From: Podocnemis expansa
Taxonomy: Eukaryota > Chordata > Testudines > Podocnemididae
Reading direction: 5' to 3'
Assembly: GCA_007922195.1 (NCBI GenBank)
Contig: ML682121.1
Location: 1,124,445-1,188,444 of the forward strand
Length of the DNA stretch: 64,000 bases
Part shown: one piece after another, positions 26,101-37,715 of the stretch
Position numbering within the stretch: the first letter of the stretch is position 1
Layout: each line of letters opens with the position of its first letter
The notes under the pieces: generated by a model
Databases searched by the model: none
What the model was told of the DNA's origin: nothing
The model's input: the letters and a program-made list of their open reading frames with translations, nothing else
Made by a program: the position numbers and the translations under genes

Positions 26101-26723
26101 GACTCTGTAACTGGGGCAATACCTCTTTCTGCCTCAGGATTTAATGGGTATTGCTTAATTCAAAGTAGGACTTCACCTGGTTTGACAGAGATAATTACAG
26201 GCTTGGTATTCATAGTTCCCACTTCAGAGGAACGCGTCACCCATAAGGTGTCAGGGACCTCTGATAATAGGGTCTCCTGTTCTGAGGTAAGACTTAAAGT
26301 GAGCTGAACATTTTCAGTTGAGGTATTTAACAAAGCTTCAACCTCTAAAACAGATTCATTAGGCATTTCTAAAAAGAGTCCTTTCTCAGTGCAGTATATA
26401 ATACAACCGAGTTTACATAACAAATCTTGTCCTAGAAAATTAACAGGTGAGGTAGAACTTAATAAAAATGCATGTGATTCAGATAAAGGACTGACAGTAA
26501 GTGGCAGCAGCTTGGTAACAGGATGAGGGACTAGAACATTAGTAATACCAACTGCATTGATAGTTTTTCCAGACAAAGGAGGATCAGAGCCATCAGATTT
26601 AATAGTGGAAATGGTTGCACCAGTATCAACTAAAAATGGAACATCAACCTCTCCAACCTTCAGTGTGAGCTCTCCTGCAGAAGATAAAGTGAACAGAGGA
26701 GCACAAAGAGAAGGCTGTTCCAA
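23174..26723 (-). pseudogene. Degenerate retroviral pro-pol
   Basis: Protease (VDTGAT, within 26160-26723), reverse transcriptase (YMDD, 25626-26045), RT connection (25107-25448), RNase H (YIDGS... DS, 24393-25103) and integrase (His-Cys zinc site plus D,D-E core, 23481-24383) all lie in one frame. They are interrupted at 26160, 25626, 25107 and 24393, each time by TGA. The integrase C-terminus (WKGPYQVLL ... WIHASQC, 23174-23539) is in another frame, so an indel lies near 23500. The GPY/F module and overall domain order point to the gamma/epsilon class. Confidence 0.88.
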
Positions 26724-26817
26724 GTCCCGTATTGATTGTCACTGAGATGGTGGAAACCAGGGTGTAGGATTAGAATTAGCACCATTAAAACTAGCCTGAT
26801 TCACACTTATTTGTCTT

Positions 26818-28119
26818 CTAGGACACGTTTCTCCAGTGTCCTGGCTGTTTACATATATGACAAATATCAGTTGGTAGTGGGTTCCTTCTTGATCTAAACT
26901 GATTTGGTATAGAGCCTTTGGTGGGACTAGCTCCCTGAAAGTGGCTTATTTGCAATGTTAAAAGTTGTCCAGCTTTCTTCTGCGGGCTGCCCTCTAAAGT
27001 TCGAACGCAGTGTTTGGCTACTGATGTCAATTTATCCAGGGTCTCCATTTCATAACTTATGCATTTCTTTTTTTAACAATTCTCTTATAGGATCTAACAA
27101 TCCTTCAACAAATGCAGCTGCTAAGGCTCCTGACCCCGCTTCCAGCAGATCAGTGATGCCTGAGTGCTGTGTGAACAAATGGGTCAAACCTTTCTCTATA
27201 TTCTAAAACTGATTAATCTTTTTTCTGTTTACAGGATCGAATTAAAGGCCAATTTGTTTTAACAGGGAATGCCTTCAAAACAGCTCTCAATTCTCTTGCA
27301 CAGATCATGGCATTCCTGCACATATTGTGAAGATGGTGCCCCTTCACAAACAGGATCACGAGTCCACCCAGCTCCTTTCTTTAGTTTTTCAATTTGAGAG
27401 TCTGTGCACACCATTCTAAGAAACTGTAACAGATCTATTGGACTCGGGGTATATGCAGCACACACCATGGAGAACTCTCTTGCAAATTTCTCTGGATCTT
27501 CACAAATTTTAGGAAAATCCTTGGCAATAGCATGGAGTTCAGCTCTTGCCCATGGTTTGTGGACATTACATTATGGGTAGTACCATGGAAAGTGCAAAGT
27601 GGTGCCTGTAATACTTTCCCTTGCTGTTGTTGCAGGGTGTTATGAGCAACTGGCGAAGTGAAATGTCTTTTTCTTGGGCTTTTGGCCCTGGATAGTCAAT
27701 ACCACCAGCAAATCCTCCTCCTCATCGGAGGTATTAGCACCTTCTGCTGTAATACTAGGAAACTGGGAGGAGGTAGGCGCAGTTTCCTTGTCAGATTTGT
27801 TCTGTTCCATGGAATTTCTAAGTGAGGTAGCTACTGATCTTGTATGGTGCCTAGAAGCTTCTTCATAGCATTTGAAAAAGGCTAGCCACTGCTCTCTGGA
27901 GATCTTATTCTTACCAGACTCTAGAGTTTCTCTTAAATGACAGATCTTAAAGTAATCAAAGGTACCATTCAATGGGAATTGCCATCTAATATTTCTTCTG
28001 GTACCTTGGTTCCACTGCTTCAAATATTTACAACTATAGGGCCCATAACGATCAGAAATATACTGCGCATGGGAACCACAGGGGCAATCCGGTACCGTCA
28101 ATGACTGCCCACAGCCCAT
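26818..28119 (-). pseudogene. Degenerate retroviral gag
   Basis: Three open segments in a single frame (28119-27640, 27468-27259, 27048-26818) are separated by decayed sequence. The first starts MGCGQS, a myristoylation-type matrix start. The last holds one zinc knuckle, CHICKQPGHWRN, lacking the expected final Cys. The middle segment is capsid-like by position only. This frame differs from that of pro-pol, so gag and pol are not simply separated by one stop codon. Clearly non-functional. Confidence 0.75.
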
Positions 28120-29122
28120 GCCTAGGCCCTACAGGGCAAATCCTGGTTGTCTTTCAGACCAGCCTCGGCAACCTCCTGATAGGCTCCACAGGATTGGAAC
28201 TCAGATGGGATTGCAGCCGTGCCCAAACTACCCATTTTGCTCAGCCACTAAAGGGAGCAATACTAGTCCCAGCTAATGGCTTCTGTGGGTTCCCGTCTTC
28301 TGCCAGGGGGACTCTGCCACCGTCCATCAATCTGGGAGACCAAGGCACCCCAATAAGCCATAGCATGCTCTAGGTGAACGCTGAGCTAGGCACACCACAA
28401 CCCAAATGGATCCCTGAGGGCTCTCTCTCACACACACACAATAGGGAACGGTACGGGTTCGACAGGGTGATACCCAGTGCCAAGAAACAAAAAAGGGAAT
28501 GCCCAATCTACCGCCCTTGCTTTCAAGACACTGCTGGTCACAGCTGTGAAGCTCGCAGTAGGTTTGGTGCAGCTACAACAGAAAGGGACTTCACTCACTC
28601 CTACAAAACACAGACTTCAGGTACAGGATAAGCCCTCCTTGGGCGCATGAGGTTAATTAGTCCATCCAAGGACAGATCCCTTCCCTTCCAGGCAAGTTAC
28701 AACCTGAGGGATATCCTTGAGCTCACCACCCGAAATCCGGCACAGTCATCTCCTCAAAATCCCAATCCAAAACAGAAGAGGGGTATACTTACGACAGGCC
28801 CAGCCCTAAAGTCATTCCAAGGAGTATACTCCAACCAAAGCAATCTTCAGAGCACTCTCTACAAGAAAAAAAAGAAAACAAGAAAGGAAAAGGGAAAGGG
28901 AAAGGGGAAAAAGCTGGATGTGAACCAACAGGTTCAATCCTGTAGCCTGCAACTTCACAATACAGCAGGGTATCCTAGGCATGAGAAGTCTGAGAGAGCG
29001 AACTCGCTCTATGCTGGCTATCCAGATTTCTCAGCCCAAGGTATCCTGGTGTCCTGGAGTGGTTGAGGCATTTGGGATCTCAGTGGAACCTCCAAAACTG
29101 TCAATGATCCAAATCCCCACTC
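28120..29122 (-). other. Retroviral 5' leader
   Basis: About 1 kb between the 5' LTR and the gag ATG, long for a retroviral leader. It includes a purine-rich simple tract at about 28862-28915. No primer-binding site could be assigned to a particular tRNA. Contains no convincing ORF. Confidence 0.6.
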
Positions 29123-29525
29123 TGACTCCAGATCAAATTTAACCACGAACATTCAGCTTTATTAGTTCTGCTCCAGCAGGGGGCTGTGATCTGGGTAGAA
29201 GCAGCCACCACCACTTTCTGGCCTCAGCCAAGGTCTTATATAGGCTCAGATGTTACATATGCAGCAGAGCATTAACATATCTGCCCAGAGACAATAAAGT
29301 TGCAACAAACTTGTAACAGAACTAGTCAGTCAACACAGAACTTAGAACTAGGACTTTCCCTTGTCAATCTCAGATGGAATCCATTTTGCTTTACAGTAAA
29401 ACTCCATTTTGTTCTCACATGAAGTTAGATTGTACATTCATACTTGGTTTACATCACATAGCACTCTGCATTACATTCTGTTCACCATCATTTACATCAT
29501 TACCCTGCATATACCTTCAACAACA
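29123..29525 (-). repeat. Retroviral 5' LTR
   Basis: Begins TGTTGTTG and ends CA on the minus strand. It contains a TATA motif (plus-strand cttatatagg at about 29236-29245) and, some 80 bp downstream, AATAAA (plus-strand tttatt near 29158). This is the order expected of U3-R-U5. Same length as the copy at 21196. Confidence 0.9.
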
Positions 29526-29575
29526 TACTTCTTCTCTGAGCGCTGCTCAGATGCATTCAGTATTGTGTCTCCGTG
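29526..29575. repeat. DIRS-type terminal repeat fragment
   Basis: Contains gctgctcagatgcattcagta and gtgtctccgtgctg, the DIRS end motif. It abuts the ERV 5' LTR and is followed by a CR1 tail. Confidence 0.6.
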
Positions 29576-29714
29576 CTGATTTGAGGACTTTAATAGCTCA
29601 GTTATGGGTTTGGGGTTCATTATAGGAGTGGGTCGGTGAGGTTTTGTGGCCTGCACTGTGCAGGTCAGGCTAGATGATCCTATTGGTCCCTTCTGACCTT
29701 AACGCCTATGAGAT
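29576..29714 (+). mobile_element. CR1 3'-end fragment
   Basis: aggactttaatagctcagt through cccttctgaccttaa is the CR1 3' terminus in plus orientation, 5'-truncated to about 140 bp. Confidence 0.85.
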
Positions 29715-30590
29715 CCCCAGCTGTAGACCCTCCAGAACCACCCTTAAGTCTCCCCAAACCCCTATCTGATGACCCTCTAAAGTGCCACCAGACCCCCATC
29801 TGTTCACCCTCCTGAACTTACCTTATGTCTCTGCAGAGCTCCATCTGTCATCCCTTTAGAACACTTAAACGCCCCCATCTGATGACCCTATAGTCCCCCG
29901 CACTCCCAGAACGCTTCCCTCCAGAACTCCCCTGGACCCTGTCTGATGACCCTCCAGAACCCCCTGAGGTGCCCCCAAATCTCAACTCCCTTAAAGTCAC
30001 TCCAGACCTCGATCTCTCCTCCCTCCAGAACCCCCCTAAAGTCTCCTCCCAGTCCTCTGTCTTTCATCCCTTCGGGTGCACCCTAAAGTCCCCCTGGACC
30101 TCTGTCAGTCCACCATCCAGAACCCCACTAAATTCTCTCAGGTCTCCCTTAAAGTCATTCTGGATCCCCAACTCTCCTCCTGGCAGAGCCTCTCTAATAT
30201 CCCCCCAGACCAGTCTGTTGGCCCTGCAGAACACACAAAGCCTCCCCAAACCTCCATCTGTTGTGCCTCCAGAACGTTCCTAAAATTCCCATCTGTCATC
30301 CCTCCAGAACCCCCTGAAGAGCATTCAAACCCCATCTCATCCCTCCAGAACCCCCTAGTCTCCCCGGAACTCTATCTGTCTTCCCTCCAGAACCTATCTC
30401 CCTAGTCCCAAGCCTCTCATCTCTCCAGATCCCTCCTAAAGTCCCCAGGACTCCATCTGTGCCCCTCCATAAACTGTCTGAAGTCCCCCCCAAGCCTCCA
30501 TCTATCATCATTCCAGACCCCCATCTCCTCCCTCCAGATCTCCCCAATGTTCCCCCCTTACCCTGTTGGAATCTCCCTAATGTCTCCCCA
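29715..30590. repeat. C-rich minisatellite
   Basis: Repeated ccctccagaacccccctaaagtc and cccccatctgtc units of about 55-60 bp. Complement of the array at 12230. The many overlapping ORFs here are low-complexity artefacts. Confidence 0.8.
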
Positions 30591-30599
30591 GAGCTTAAA

Positions 30600-30925
30600 C
30601 ACGAACTTTTTCTTCAACCCCCCTCTCATTCAGCAAAAGGGGGCCGAGCCAGACTCTTTCACAGCCTAGGTGAGTCCTGCCTCCTGTGAGTCTCCCAACC
30701 TCTGTCCCCACCCTTAATGCTTAATTAAAGAGAAGCCACCAGAAGCACCCCCCAGCAGACCACCCTTGAGTCAGCAGGAAGGACACACAGGTGAGTGATG
30801 CCAGGGGCCTCTTCATCCCCACCTCAGCTGGTGCAGCAGAAAGGGAAGCAGAGCAGAGCGCTGCCCTGTGGCGACCCCGCACTGCTGCACTGCAAGACAC
30901 AGCGAGGAGGGAACAGAGCCTCACC
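30600..30925. repeat. Unique flank, inverse of 13032-13445
   Basis: Carries gccgagccagactctttcac and gagcagagcgctgccctgtgg, complementary to the copy at 13032-13445. It lies between the C-rich array and the TIR element. Confidence 0.6.
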
Positions 30926-30927
30926 GG

Positions 30928-31177
30928 GGTTACCAGATGTCAGGCAAAAGGACGCATCTTCCTTTTTAGCTTCATGCCCTGTCTGGCAGGCATTTTAAAA
31001 ATACATGATTTTATCTGGATTTTTACTTACAGGGGCTAGAGCACCCCAGAACACCCTATTTTAGGGGGAAGTATTACAGGGCACCCTAAAACCAGAAGAT
31101 TCTTATATGAATACTACATTTTTTGCATGTGTCTTCCTTGTCCTCCTTTCCAGGGTTTGGTATCTGGTCACCCTATT
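30928..31177. mobile_element. TIR element, copy 2 (inverse of 12745)
   Basis: gggttaccagatgtcaggc at the left and tttggtatctggtcaccct at the right form terminal inverted repeats. A solitary right end of the same family occurs at about 3455-3505, and a left-end-like tagggttagcagacgtcc at 1334. Confidence 0.65.
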
Positions 31178-31335
31178 TATGGATGCACATAACCTATTCA
31201 ATTTGATTATTATGATATCATGTTTCCTGCAGCATCATGAATGTATACCGATGTGTAGCATATTCTGCATTGCTCAGGGAGATGGGAGACAGAACATTTT
31301 CCCAGCAACATGTAAACAGCCACAGCTGTGAACGG

Positions 31336-34300
31336 TGGGTTACTTACCATTAACCTTCCTTCTTTGAGATGGGCTGCTCGGATCCATTCAGAAATAGGTG
31401 TCTCCGTGCTGGATAGGTCGGAAAAACTTTTGTCCTAGCCTGTCAGGAGAGGATAGGCAGCCCCCCCCCCCCCCCCCAATGCCAGCCAGTGGCTATATAT
31501 ATGGCCGCCTCCAGATGTAGGGATGGAGAGGAGGGACCTGAATGGATCTGAGCAGCCCATCTGGAAGAAGGACGGTTACTGGTAACTAACCCACTGTTCT
31601 TCTTCGAGCACTGCTCGGATGCATTCAGTAATAGGTGACTACTAGCCACGCTGATGGATGGCCGGTGGAGTTGGCTCTTCTGCCCTCAGCACAGCAACAC
31701 CCCAGAAGGGTATAGGCCCAGCAAGCAAGGTCCTGACAGGGACCAAGAGACCAGTTAGGGCTCTTGCTCTGGCAATGGAGGCCTCAATGTAGGGCCAGCC
31801 CTGAGCAAGGGGTAGGTCCAATCCACCCAAGCCAATTAGTGTGCATGGATCGGGCAGACTAAGTCACCTTACACCAGGGATTTGCAAGAGCGCAACACGA
31901 CTAACATGGAGGGAGTCGCATTCAATTGCTGTACCTGAGGGTCTAGCTTGAGGTATGAAGGCCAGAGGGTTAATCTTCTGGCCACAGAACACTTCAGCAT
32001 AAACCTTACGAAGAATCCAGGAGCCTTAGGGATACCGAGCTGGTCATGACGGTCATTGCCCACGCCGAGAGAAATAAGAGGGGATAAAACATCATCCCTC
32101 CAACCAGCCACGCAAAGACCTATAAGTCACACGCCCAAAGGGGCGTATCTGGTATACTGTTCAACCCATAAGGGAAAAGGCAAGCAGAATTAAGCGAGAA
32201 GATTCTAGAGGCAGAAACTTCAAGCTGATTAAGGGAAAGGAAAAATCGCAGAGGTGGTGCGATTGGTGCCACATAGCATCTCAGCCCTGTAGTCCCTGGG
32301 CCATCTGGGGGGGGGGGCGCCCCCAAAGTGACACCAGATCTTCAGCGGTGTCACAGATCCCTGACCCAGGAGACTTCTTATGTTTCGGAAGAAATACTCC
32401 AGACCCACGAGGCACTTGCAAGCCAGCAAGGTGGGCTTTAGGAAGTACTGTTGGCCTTGGTTGTCTTATGAAGATTCAAGGAGGCAAACCCTCCTGTTGT
32501 CCCATCAAGTTCCTCCTAGGATTCCCCTACCGGGAAGACTACATGGAGAAAATGGAGGGAGTGAGTAAAGCAGAATTCACGGTGCCTCCGACTAGATGCC
32601 TAGTTGTGATGACCTGGAGACCTATGGAATTAGAAGTTGCATTGATTTATATGACCCTGCGTGCCAGGGGCACCAGCAGGTGTGATAGGGGCCCCTAGCT
32701 ACGATGCACCTAAGGGCGAGTCAGGGATGAAAGCTTGTAAGAGGGAAACTAACCCCTCCGACTGATAAGGCTTAACCGAGGAGGCAGTCGTCTTCTGTGA
32801 AGACCATCTGGTGGGAATATGATGCTCACAAGGTACAGTCAGTGATTCCACAGGTGTACCTTGGATATTTGGAGAATCCGAAAAGGGCGACCTATGTTGT
32901 TATCCGGTCTTACCCAGGATAGAATTCCATCATGGGAAAAATGACTATTTCCTGTGCAAGTTGGAAATCAGGATTTGGTAGACTACGTTTCGTCAAGTAA
33001 GCAGATGGAGAAAGCCTTAACAATCTCCTGTGGCGGGAGTATCATGCAAATGCTACCAATGGTTTCCGGACCTGGGCGGGGCGGGTCCTGTGGAGGAAGA
33101 CGAATCTTGCCTGCCAGGCGCCTGGGCGACACTGCCCTTGGCTAGCCCTGGGTGACCATGGATCTCTGGTCATCCCAGGGGAGAGGACAAATTAGGATAT
33201 AGCCCGGTTGGGTGACGGCTATGCGTGGAGCCCCACAGTGCACAGCAAGTCTGTCAGCAAGCCATCGCCACTGGATTGGCTAAGGGATAATTGGGAGGCA
33301 TAAGGTGGGTTCCCCTCAATCTGTCTGAAAAGGTTGGGGGGGGTAGTATTGCCTCTTCTACAGTGAATCCCACTGACCTAGTTGAATCTAGGTCGAGTAT
33401 ATGGAGTTGCTGGTTTAGGAGTGGGACCCTGCTTTGCAATGGGGGGCACTCCGTTCAGGGAACCCAAGCCCCTAGCGACCGTGATAACGGATGCTTTGGA
33501 CTCAGGTTGGGGAGGGGTGGAGAGGTACTACCACCTTCCTGGGAGAGTGGAGCCTAATAAGGACTCCCGATCAAAGATATCCTGGAAAGATATAAATCAG
33601 TTCCAGAGAAACAGGATGAATTCTAGTCCATTACAGGTTGATTTCTCCATAGGGAGGGAAGGGGGGAAAACAAGGAGCAAGGTAGAGAGTCATGAACATG
33701 ACTCTGCCTTAGTATCCCCGTCCAGGGCCCAGAGTAGTGGGTGGTAAATGATACCAAGCATCGTGCTCCCATCTAACAGGCAAGATAATTAAATAGGATT
33801 TATAGTCCTGGGGAGGTCGCTAAGGACCTACAGGGTTAGTGCCCCATCCATGCTGAAGAAGTGAGGAGGGTGTGTGGCGGCCCTAGGAAATTCCCCGTTC
33901 TCTAGTTAGAGGAAGGAAGGGAAAGAATGTTGCCTACCTTCTCTAGAGGTGGGCTGGAGCCGTGGGAATATCCAGTCTGTTGAGAACCCATGGTGAGGCA
34001 GTCACAGATTAATTAGAATAGGCTCCCCTTTCCTGTGGAGAAAGGGATGGAGAAAGGGTCTTCTGAGTGGGCCCCAAGATGCTAATAGAAAGGGTGATGA
34101 GGGGGATTAAGTCCCTACCCAAATGTCTTCGGGGAAAAGTGCAGGTGGAGTGGGTCTTGAGTCTGTAGGCCTTAAGTAGCTGGGGGTCATGGGAGGGGCC
34201 CCGATGGGAGGAGGCTGAGGTATTTCACCTCTCCCCTTGGGTCACGTGCAGTACCCACTACCGCCAGGGTCTCGGGCGGGAACAAAGCGTCGCCGCCAAA

Positions 34301-36240
34301 GGGCACATCGAGTGCTACCTGTTGCGAAGCAGTGGGCACCTTGGTTTCCCTGAGCGAGGCCACTCGATAGATGGTTACGGCTGAGGCCATGGTGTGGGTT
34401 GCTGTATCTACCACGTCCCGGGCTGACAGAAAGAGGTCTTGGAAGATTATTCTTCCCTCCTCTAGGAATGCATCATATTCGTCCTTGGCCTCTGGTGGGA
34501 GCAGATGTCTGAACTTTGTGAAAGATTCCCACACATCCAACATGTACCTGCTGGTTAGGGCCTGGTTGTTTGCAACGCCTAGTTGGAAGGCTGAGGAGGA
34601 GAAGACCTTACACCCTAGAAGTTCTAACTCCCTTGCCTCCCTTGATGCTGAGAGGGGGTCACTATGGGGTTCACTCAGGCCTAACGCCATTTGTAGCACA
34701 TCCCGGGGTGGGATTGGGTGGTCGATGAGGGACGGGAACTCTGATCCCGGGACTCTATACTTGAGGCCGGCTGTGTCTGATACCAGGGAAATGGAACCTG
34801 GGTTCTGCTATCGGGAGGAGGTGAGGTCCCAAACGCTGGGGTGCAGGGGAACTGTAACCGGCTCTGCTGAAGAAAACACTGGCCCAAATAGGGTATCCGA
34901 GCAGGGCTCAGAGCACCTCCATCCCCAAATGGGCTGCAGTGCAGCGCAGAAGGTCAAAGTGCGCTAATAGATATCCTGTACATGAGCCCGGTACCGGGGA
35001 GAGAGTGGTACCGGGTGCCCTCAGCGGGACTGATGGCGACGACATCTCATGTGGGGACCATTCTTGAGGGTGGAAGCAGAATGGTGACAGTGCCGAAACA
35101 CAGTGCCAAGGCCGCTCGGAACCCCTTGACGGACCTTCTTTGGGACCTGAGCAAGAGGAAGCATCATGTGATCCCCGAGGTGCTACCGGAGACGACAAAG
35201 TTATATGTTGCTGTGGGGAAGGCTCTACCGTACCTAGGCCCGAAGGAATAATGGGCGGTGGGGCTTGAGTGCCCGGGGTTGGAGGGGAGCATAGAGACCA
35301 GTGCCATTTGTGATGCACCCAGGCCTTTGATATGAAGGCCAGCTTGTCCCTCCTAACTGGTACCAAGCAGGGAGGTGTGGGCAATAAAAGGAGTGCCAGT
35401 GCGGCCTCCACCGCCTCTGGTGTCGTTGGGATTGGGAGCGTGACTCAAGAGCAGCGCCTAGGCAGGCCCTGTACCGTTGCTACGGAGCTGTGGTGACCTA
35501 GAGCGGTGCCCTAGAGCGGTGCTGGGGCGAGCCAGGTGCCGGTGGACTGTGTTGGTGCTGAGGTACCGAAGTCAGCACCAAGCTCGTCCTCCTGTGGCCT
35601 CTGTCATCACGGTGCCGGGTGCATCCCGGTGCCGAGCCAGCTCGCGGCACTGGATGGGCTCTTGAAGCCTCGGGAGAGGAGTGCTGAGCCTGTTCAGAGG
35701 CTAGGGTACACTGCCTTTGCTCCCTATCCTTGATTGTCCTAGGTTTGAAGGACAAGCATATGCAGCAGGTGGTGACCAGGTAGTCTTTGCCTAGGCACCA
35801 GAGGCACTTCCCGTGAGGGATGTCCTTGGGGAAGGCCTTGCTGTACTCACTGCAGGGTTTAAACCCTGGCATGGCGAGAGGTGGATTCCGATGTTCTGGC
35901 CCAAATGCTGGAATCCTCTTTGGCGGAACTATGTCCACAAAAAGGAGCTCCCAGTCAGGCGTGAAGCTCATACAATCGTGGACAGGCTGCCTGCTTTCGC
36001 AAGGAGCGGATGTTCCAGATCCGACATGTAAGGCAGAAGAAATGAAACTGGGGAGGGGTTGGGAGGTGGCCATATATATAGCCTCTGGGTGGCATGGGGG
36101 ACAGTGGCCGCCTACCCTCTCCTGATGGGCTAGGACAAAAGTTTTTCCGACCAATCCAGCGCTCCGGCATGGAGACGCCTATTACTGAATGCATCCAAGC
36201 AGCACTAGAAGATGAACAAGCATGTACCTGTAGGAGGTAA
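31336..36240 (-). mobile_element. DIRS-like retrotransposon, defective
   Basis: The ends are inverted repeats: 31370-31520 and the complement of 36055-36200 share gtcggaaaaacttttgtcc, a tatatatggcc segment and catccattcagta-type motifs. The end motif (cactgctcggatgcattcag) is repeated again inside the left end at 31600-31643. Inverted rather than direct termini, together with the ORF1 relic, point to the DIRS order. No RT, RNase H or tyrosine recombinase is visible between 31640 and 34187, so the copy is non-autonomous. Confidence 0.7.
34187..36154 (-). pseudogene. DIRS ORF1 (gag-like) relic
   Basis: Four open pieces in three frames. The upstream piece (36154-35498) has a Cys cluster CLWCLGKDYLVTTCCIC, a probable zinc-binding motif, then a Ser/Pro-rich region. 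The downstream piece (34699-34187) includes YMLDVWESFTKFRHLLPP and DLFLSARDVVDTATHTMASAV, a helical segment of the type in vertebrate DIRS ORF1 and in mammalian LAP2-alpha, whose unique domain was reported to derive from such an element. Frameshifts near 34690, 34900 and 35450 make it non-functional. Confidence 0.6.
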
Positions 36241-36639
36241 CAAAGAATATGCAAATTAAGGTGTCTCAGACTGGACAAAGAGATCACCCCTACCCAGAAG
36301 GGGAGGGGTTGAAGGAGTTTTGGAAACAAAGAGAGACACTGGGAAGGATTTGAGGACTTGCTTGGAAATCTCCATCTTGAAACAAATTCAGGCAAGATCT
36401 GGGCTGTTTCGGGTCTCTACTGGGGACAGAAAAGGAAGTGTAGGGCACAATCATAAAGTATTGGAAAAACTGGGGACCAAGACCAGTGAAAGTGAGTGTT
36501 TCTGGAAAGGCTGGACTAAGAAGGACGCATAGGACTTCCTGCTGGATCTGTGACCTGGAACATAGAAGGGTCCTTTTAGTTTATTCATTCTGGGGAAAGT
36601 GAAATTGTCAAGCTGGCACCCAGAGCAAAGATTAGAATG

Positions 36640-37090
36640 ATAAATAATTACAAGAATGGGTCACGTGTTCAGTTCCGGTGACCACAATTCAAGAAGGACA
36701 TTGTTAAGTCAGAGTAGTACTATGAGAATGATTAAAGGATTAGAAAACGTGGCTTAGAGTGAGTCACTCCATGAGTTCAACTGGTTTAGCTTCATATGGA
36801 AAAGGTTAGACTGGGATCAAGCCACCCATGGTGAGTACCTCCACGGGGAGGTAATTTATTATCTTTGCGAAGCTGGGCCAATGATATGGATCTCCTTTGT
36901 AAAGGGCTTTAAGATCTGCTGATGAAAAGAACTAGGGAGGATCATTATCCAACTTTTCATCCAGCTTCAGCCACAATGCAGTTTCCGATGTTTGGAAGCA
37001 TCTGATCAAGTGGGATTTTCTCCCCCGAAAGCTCATGCAATAAATGTATTTGGTAGCCTTTAAGTGCCATAAGATAATCCAAGCCAGCCA
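36640..37090 (+). mobile_element. Old CR1 fragment
   Basis: Contains the CR1 run from tgtgttcagttccggtgacc through agaatgattaaaggattag and cacggggaggtaatttat. Heavily diverged. Confidence 0.6.
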
Positions 37091-37229
37091 GTGGATTTTA
37101 GAACAGATATGAAAATCAGCTGTTAAAGAAAACTCCCCATGTGGCAGTGTGGCTAAAAGGGCTTAAAAACTCAAATAGGAATGGACAGATTCTAGTACCT
37201 TGGTATTTGGCACTGGTGTGACTTTTGCT

Positions 37230-37715
37230 GGAATCATGTGTCCAGTTCTGGTGTCCACAGCTAAAGAATAATATGAATAAATCAGAAAAAGGTCAGAGAA
37301 GAGGCACAAGAATGATTAAGGGATTAAAAAACAGGCCGTATAGTGAGATGCGCCAGGAGCACAATATGTTTATCTTAAAGCAAAGGTTAAGGGGTTAGAC
37401 GCTCCCAGTCTACCAGTACCTACATGGGGAAACAGAAATTTAACAACAGAAGACTCTTTAATATAGCAAAGGTCTAACAAGATCCAATGTCTGGATGCTG
37501 AACCCACACAAATTCAGGCTAGAAATAAGGTGCAAATTTTTAACAGGGAGTGGAATTTACCAGTTGGAATGACTGACTAATAGCTGCGGTTGCTTCTCCT
37601 TCATAGGCAATTTTTCAGTCAAGATGGGATGTTTTCTCAAATATCTCCTCTGGTTCTAGCAGGTCAGACTACATGATCACAGCAGTCCCTTCTGGCTTTA
37701 GAATCTGTAAAATAC
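37230..37715 (+). mobile_element. Old CR1 3' fragment
   Basis: Runs from gtccagttctggtgtccac to the 3' end (cccttctggctttagaatct). An older subfamily than the copies at 7370 and 54907. Confidence 0.7.

Larger units (their letters stand above)
21196..29525 (-). mobile_element. Endogenous retrovirus with paired LTRs (gamma-like pol)
   Basis: About 8.3-kb provirus in minus orientation: LTR, long leader, gag, pro-pol, env, LTR. The two LTRs are both 403 bp and differ at five positions by my count, all transitions. RT (YMDD), RNase H and integrase with a gammaretrovirus-type GPY/F C-terminal module are recognisable. Every gene is broken, so the copy cannot encode its proteins. A SINE has inserted near the 3' end (21676-21793). 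No matching target duplication is evident: the left flank is ...cactatgc and the right flank tactt.... The right flank is a DIRS-type terminal repeat; the left flank is not. Confidence 0.92.

Noticed and set aside
24393..26162. TGA codons as selenocysteine or programmed readthrough
   Set aside because: No SECIS or readthrough context is visible and the element is otherwise decayed; mutation is simpler.
29085..29122. Retroviral primer-binding site
   Set aside because: The sequence after the 5' LTR (gagtggggatttgg) does not match a tRNA 3' end well enough to name one.
29969..30405. Pro/Ser-rich ORFs
   Set aside because: Products of the C-rich minisatellite read in several frames.
34371..34967. 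198-codon plus-strand ORF
   Set aside because: Antisense to the DIRS ORF1 relic, with no recognisable features.
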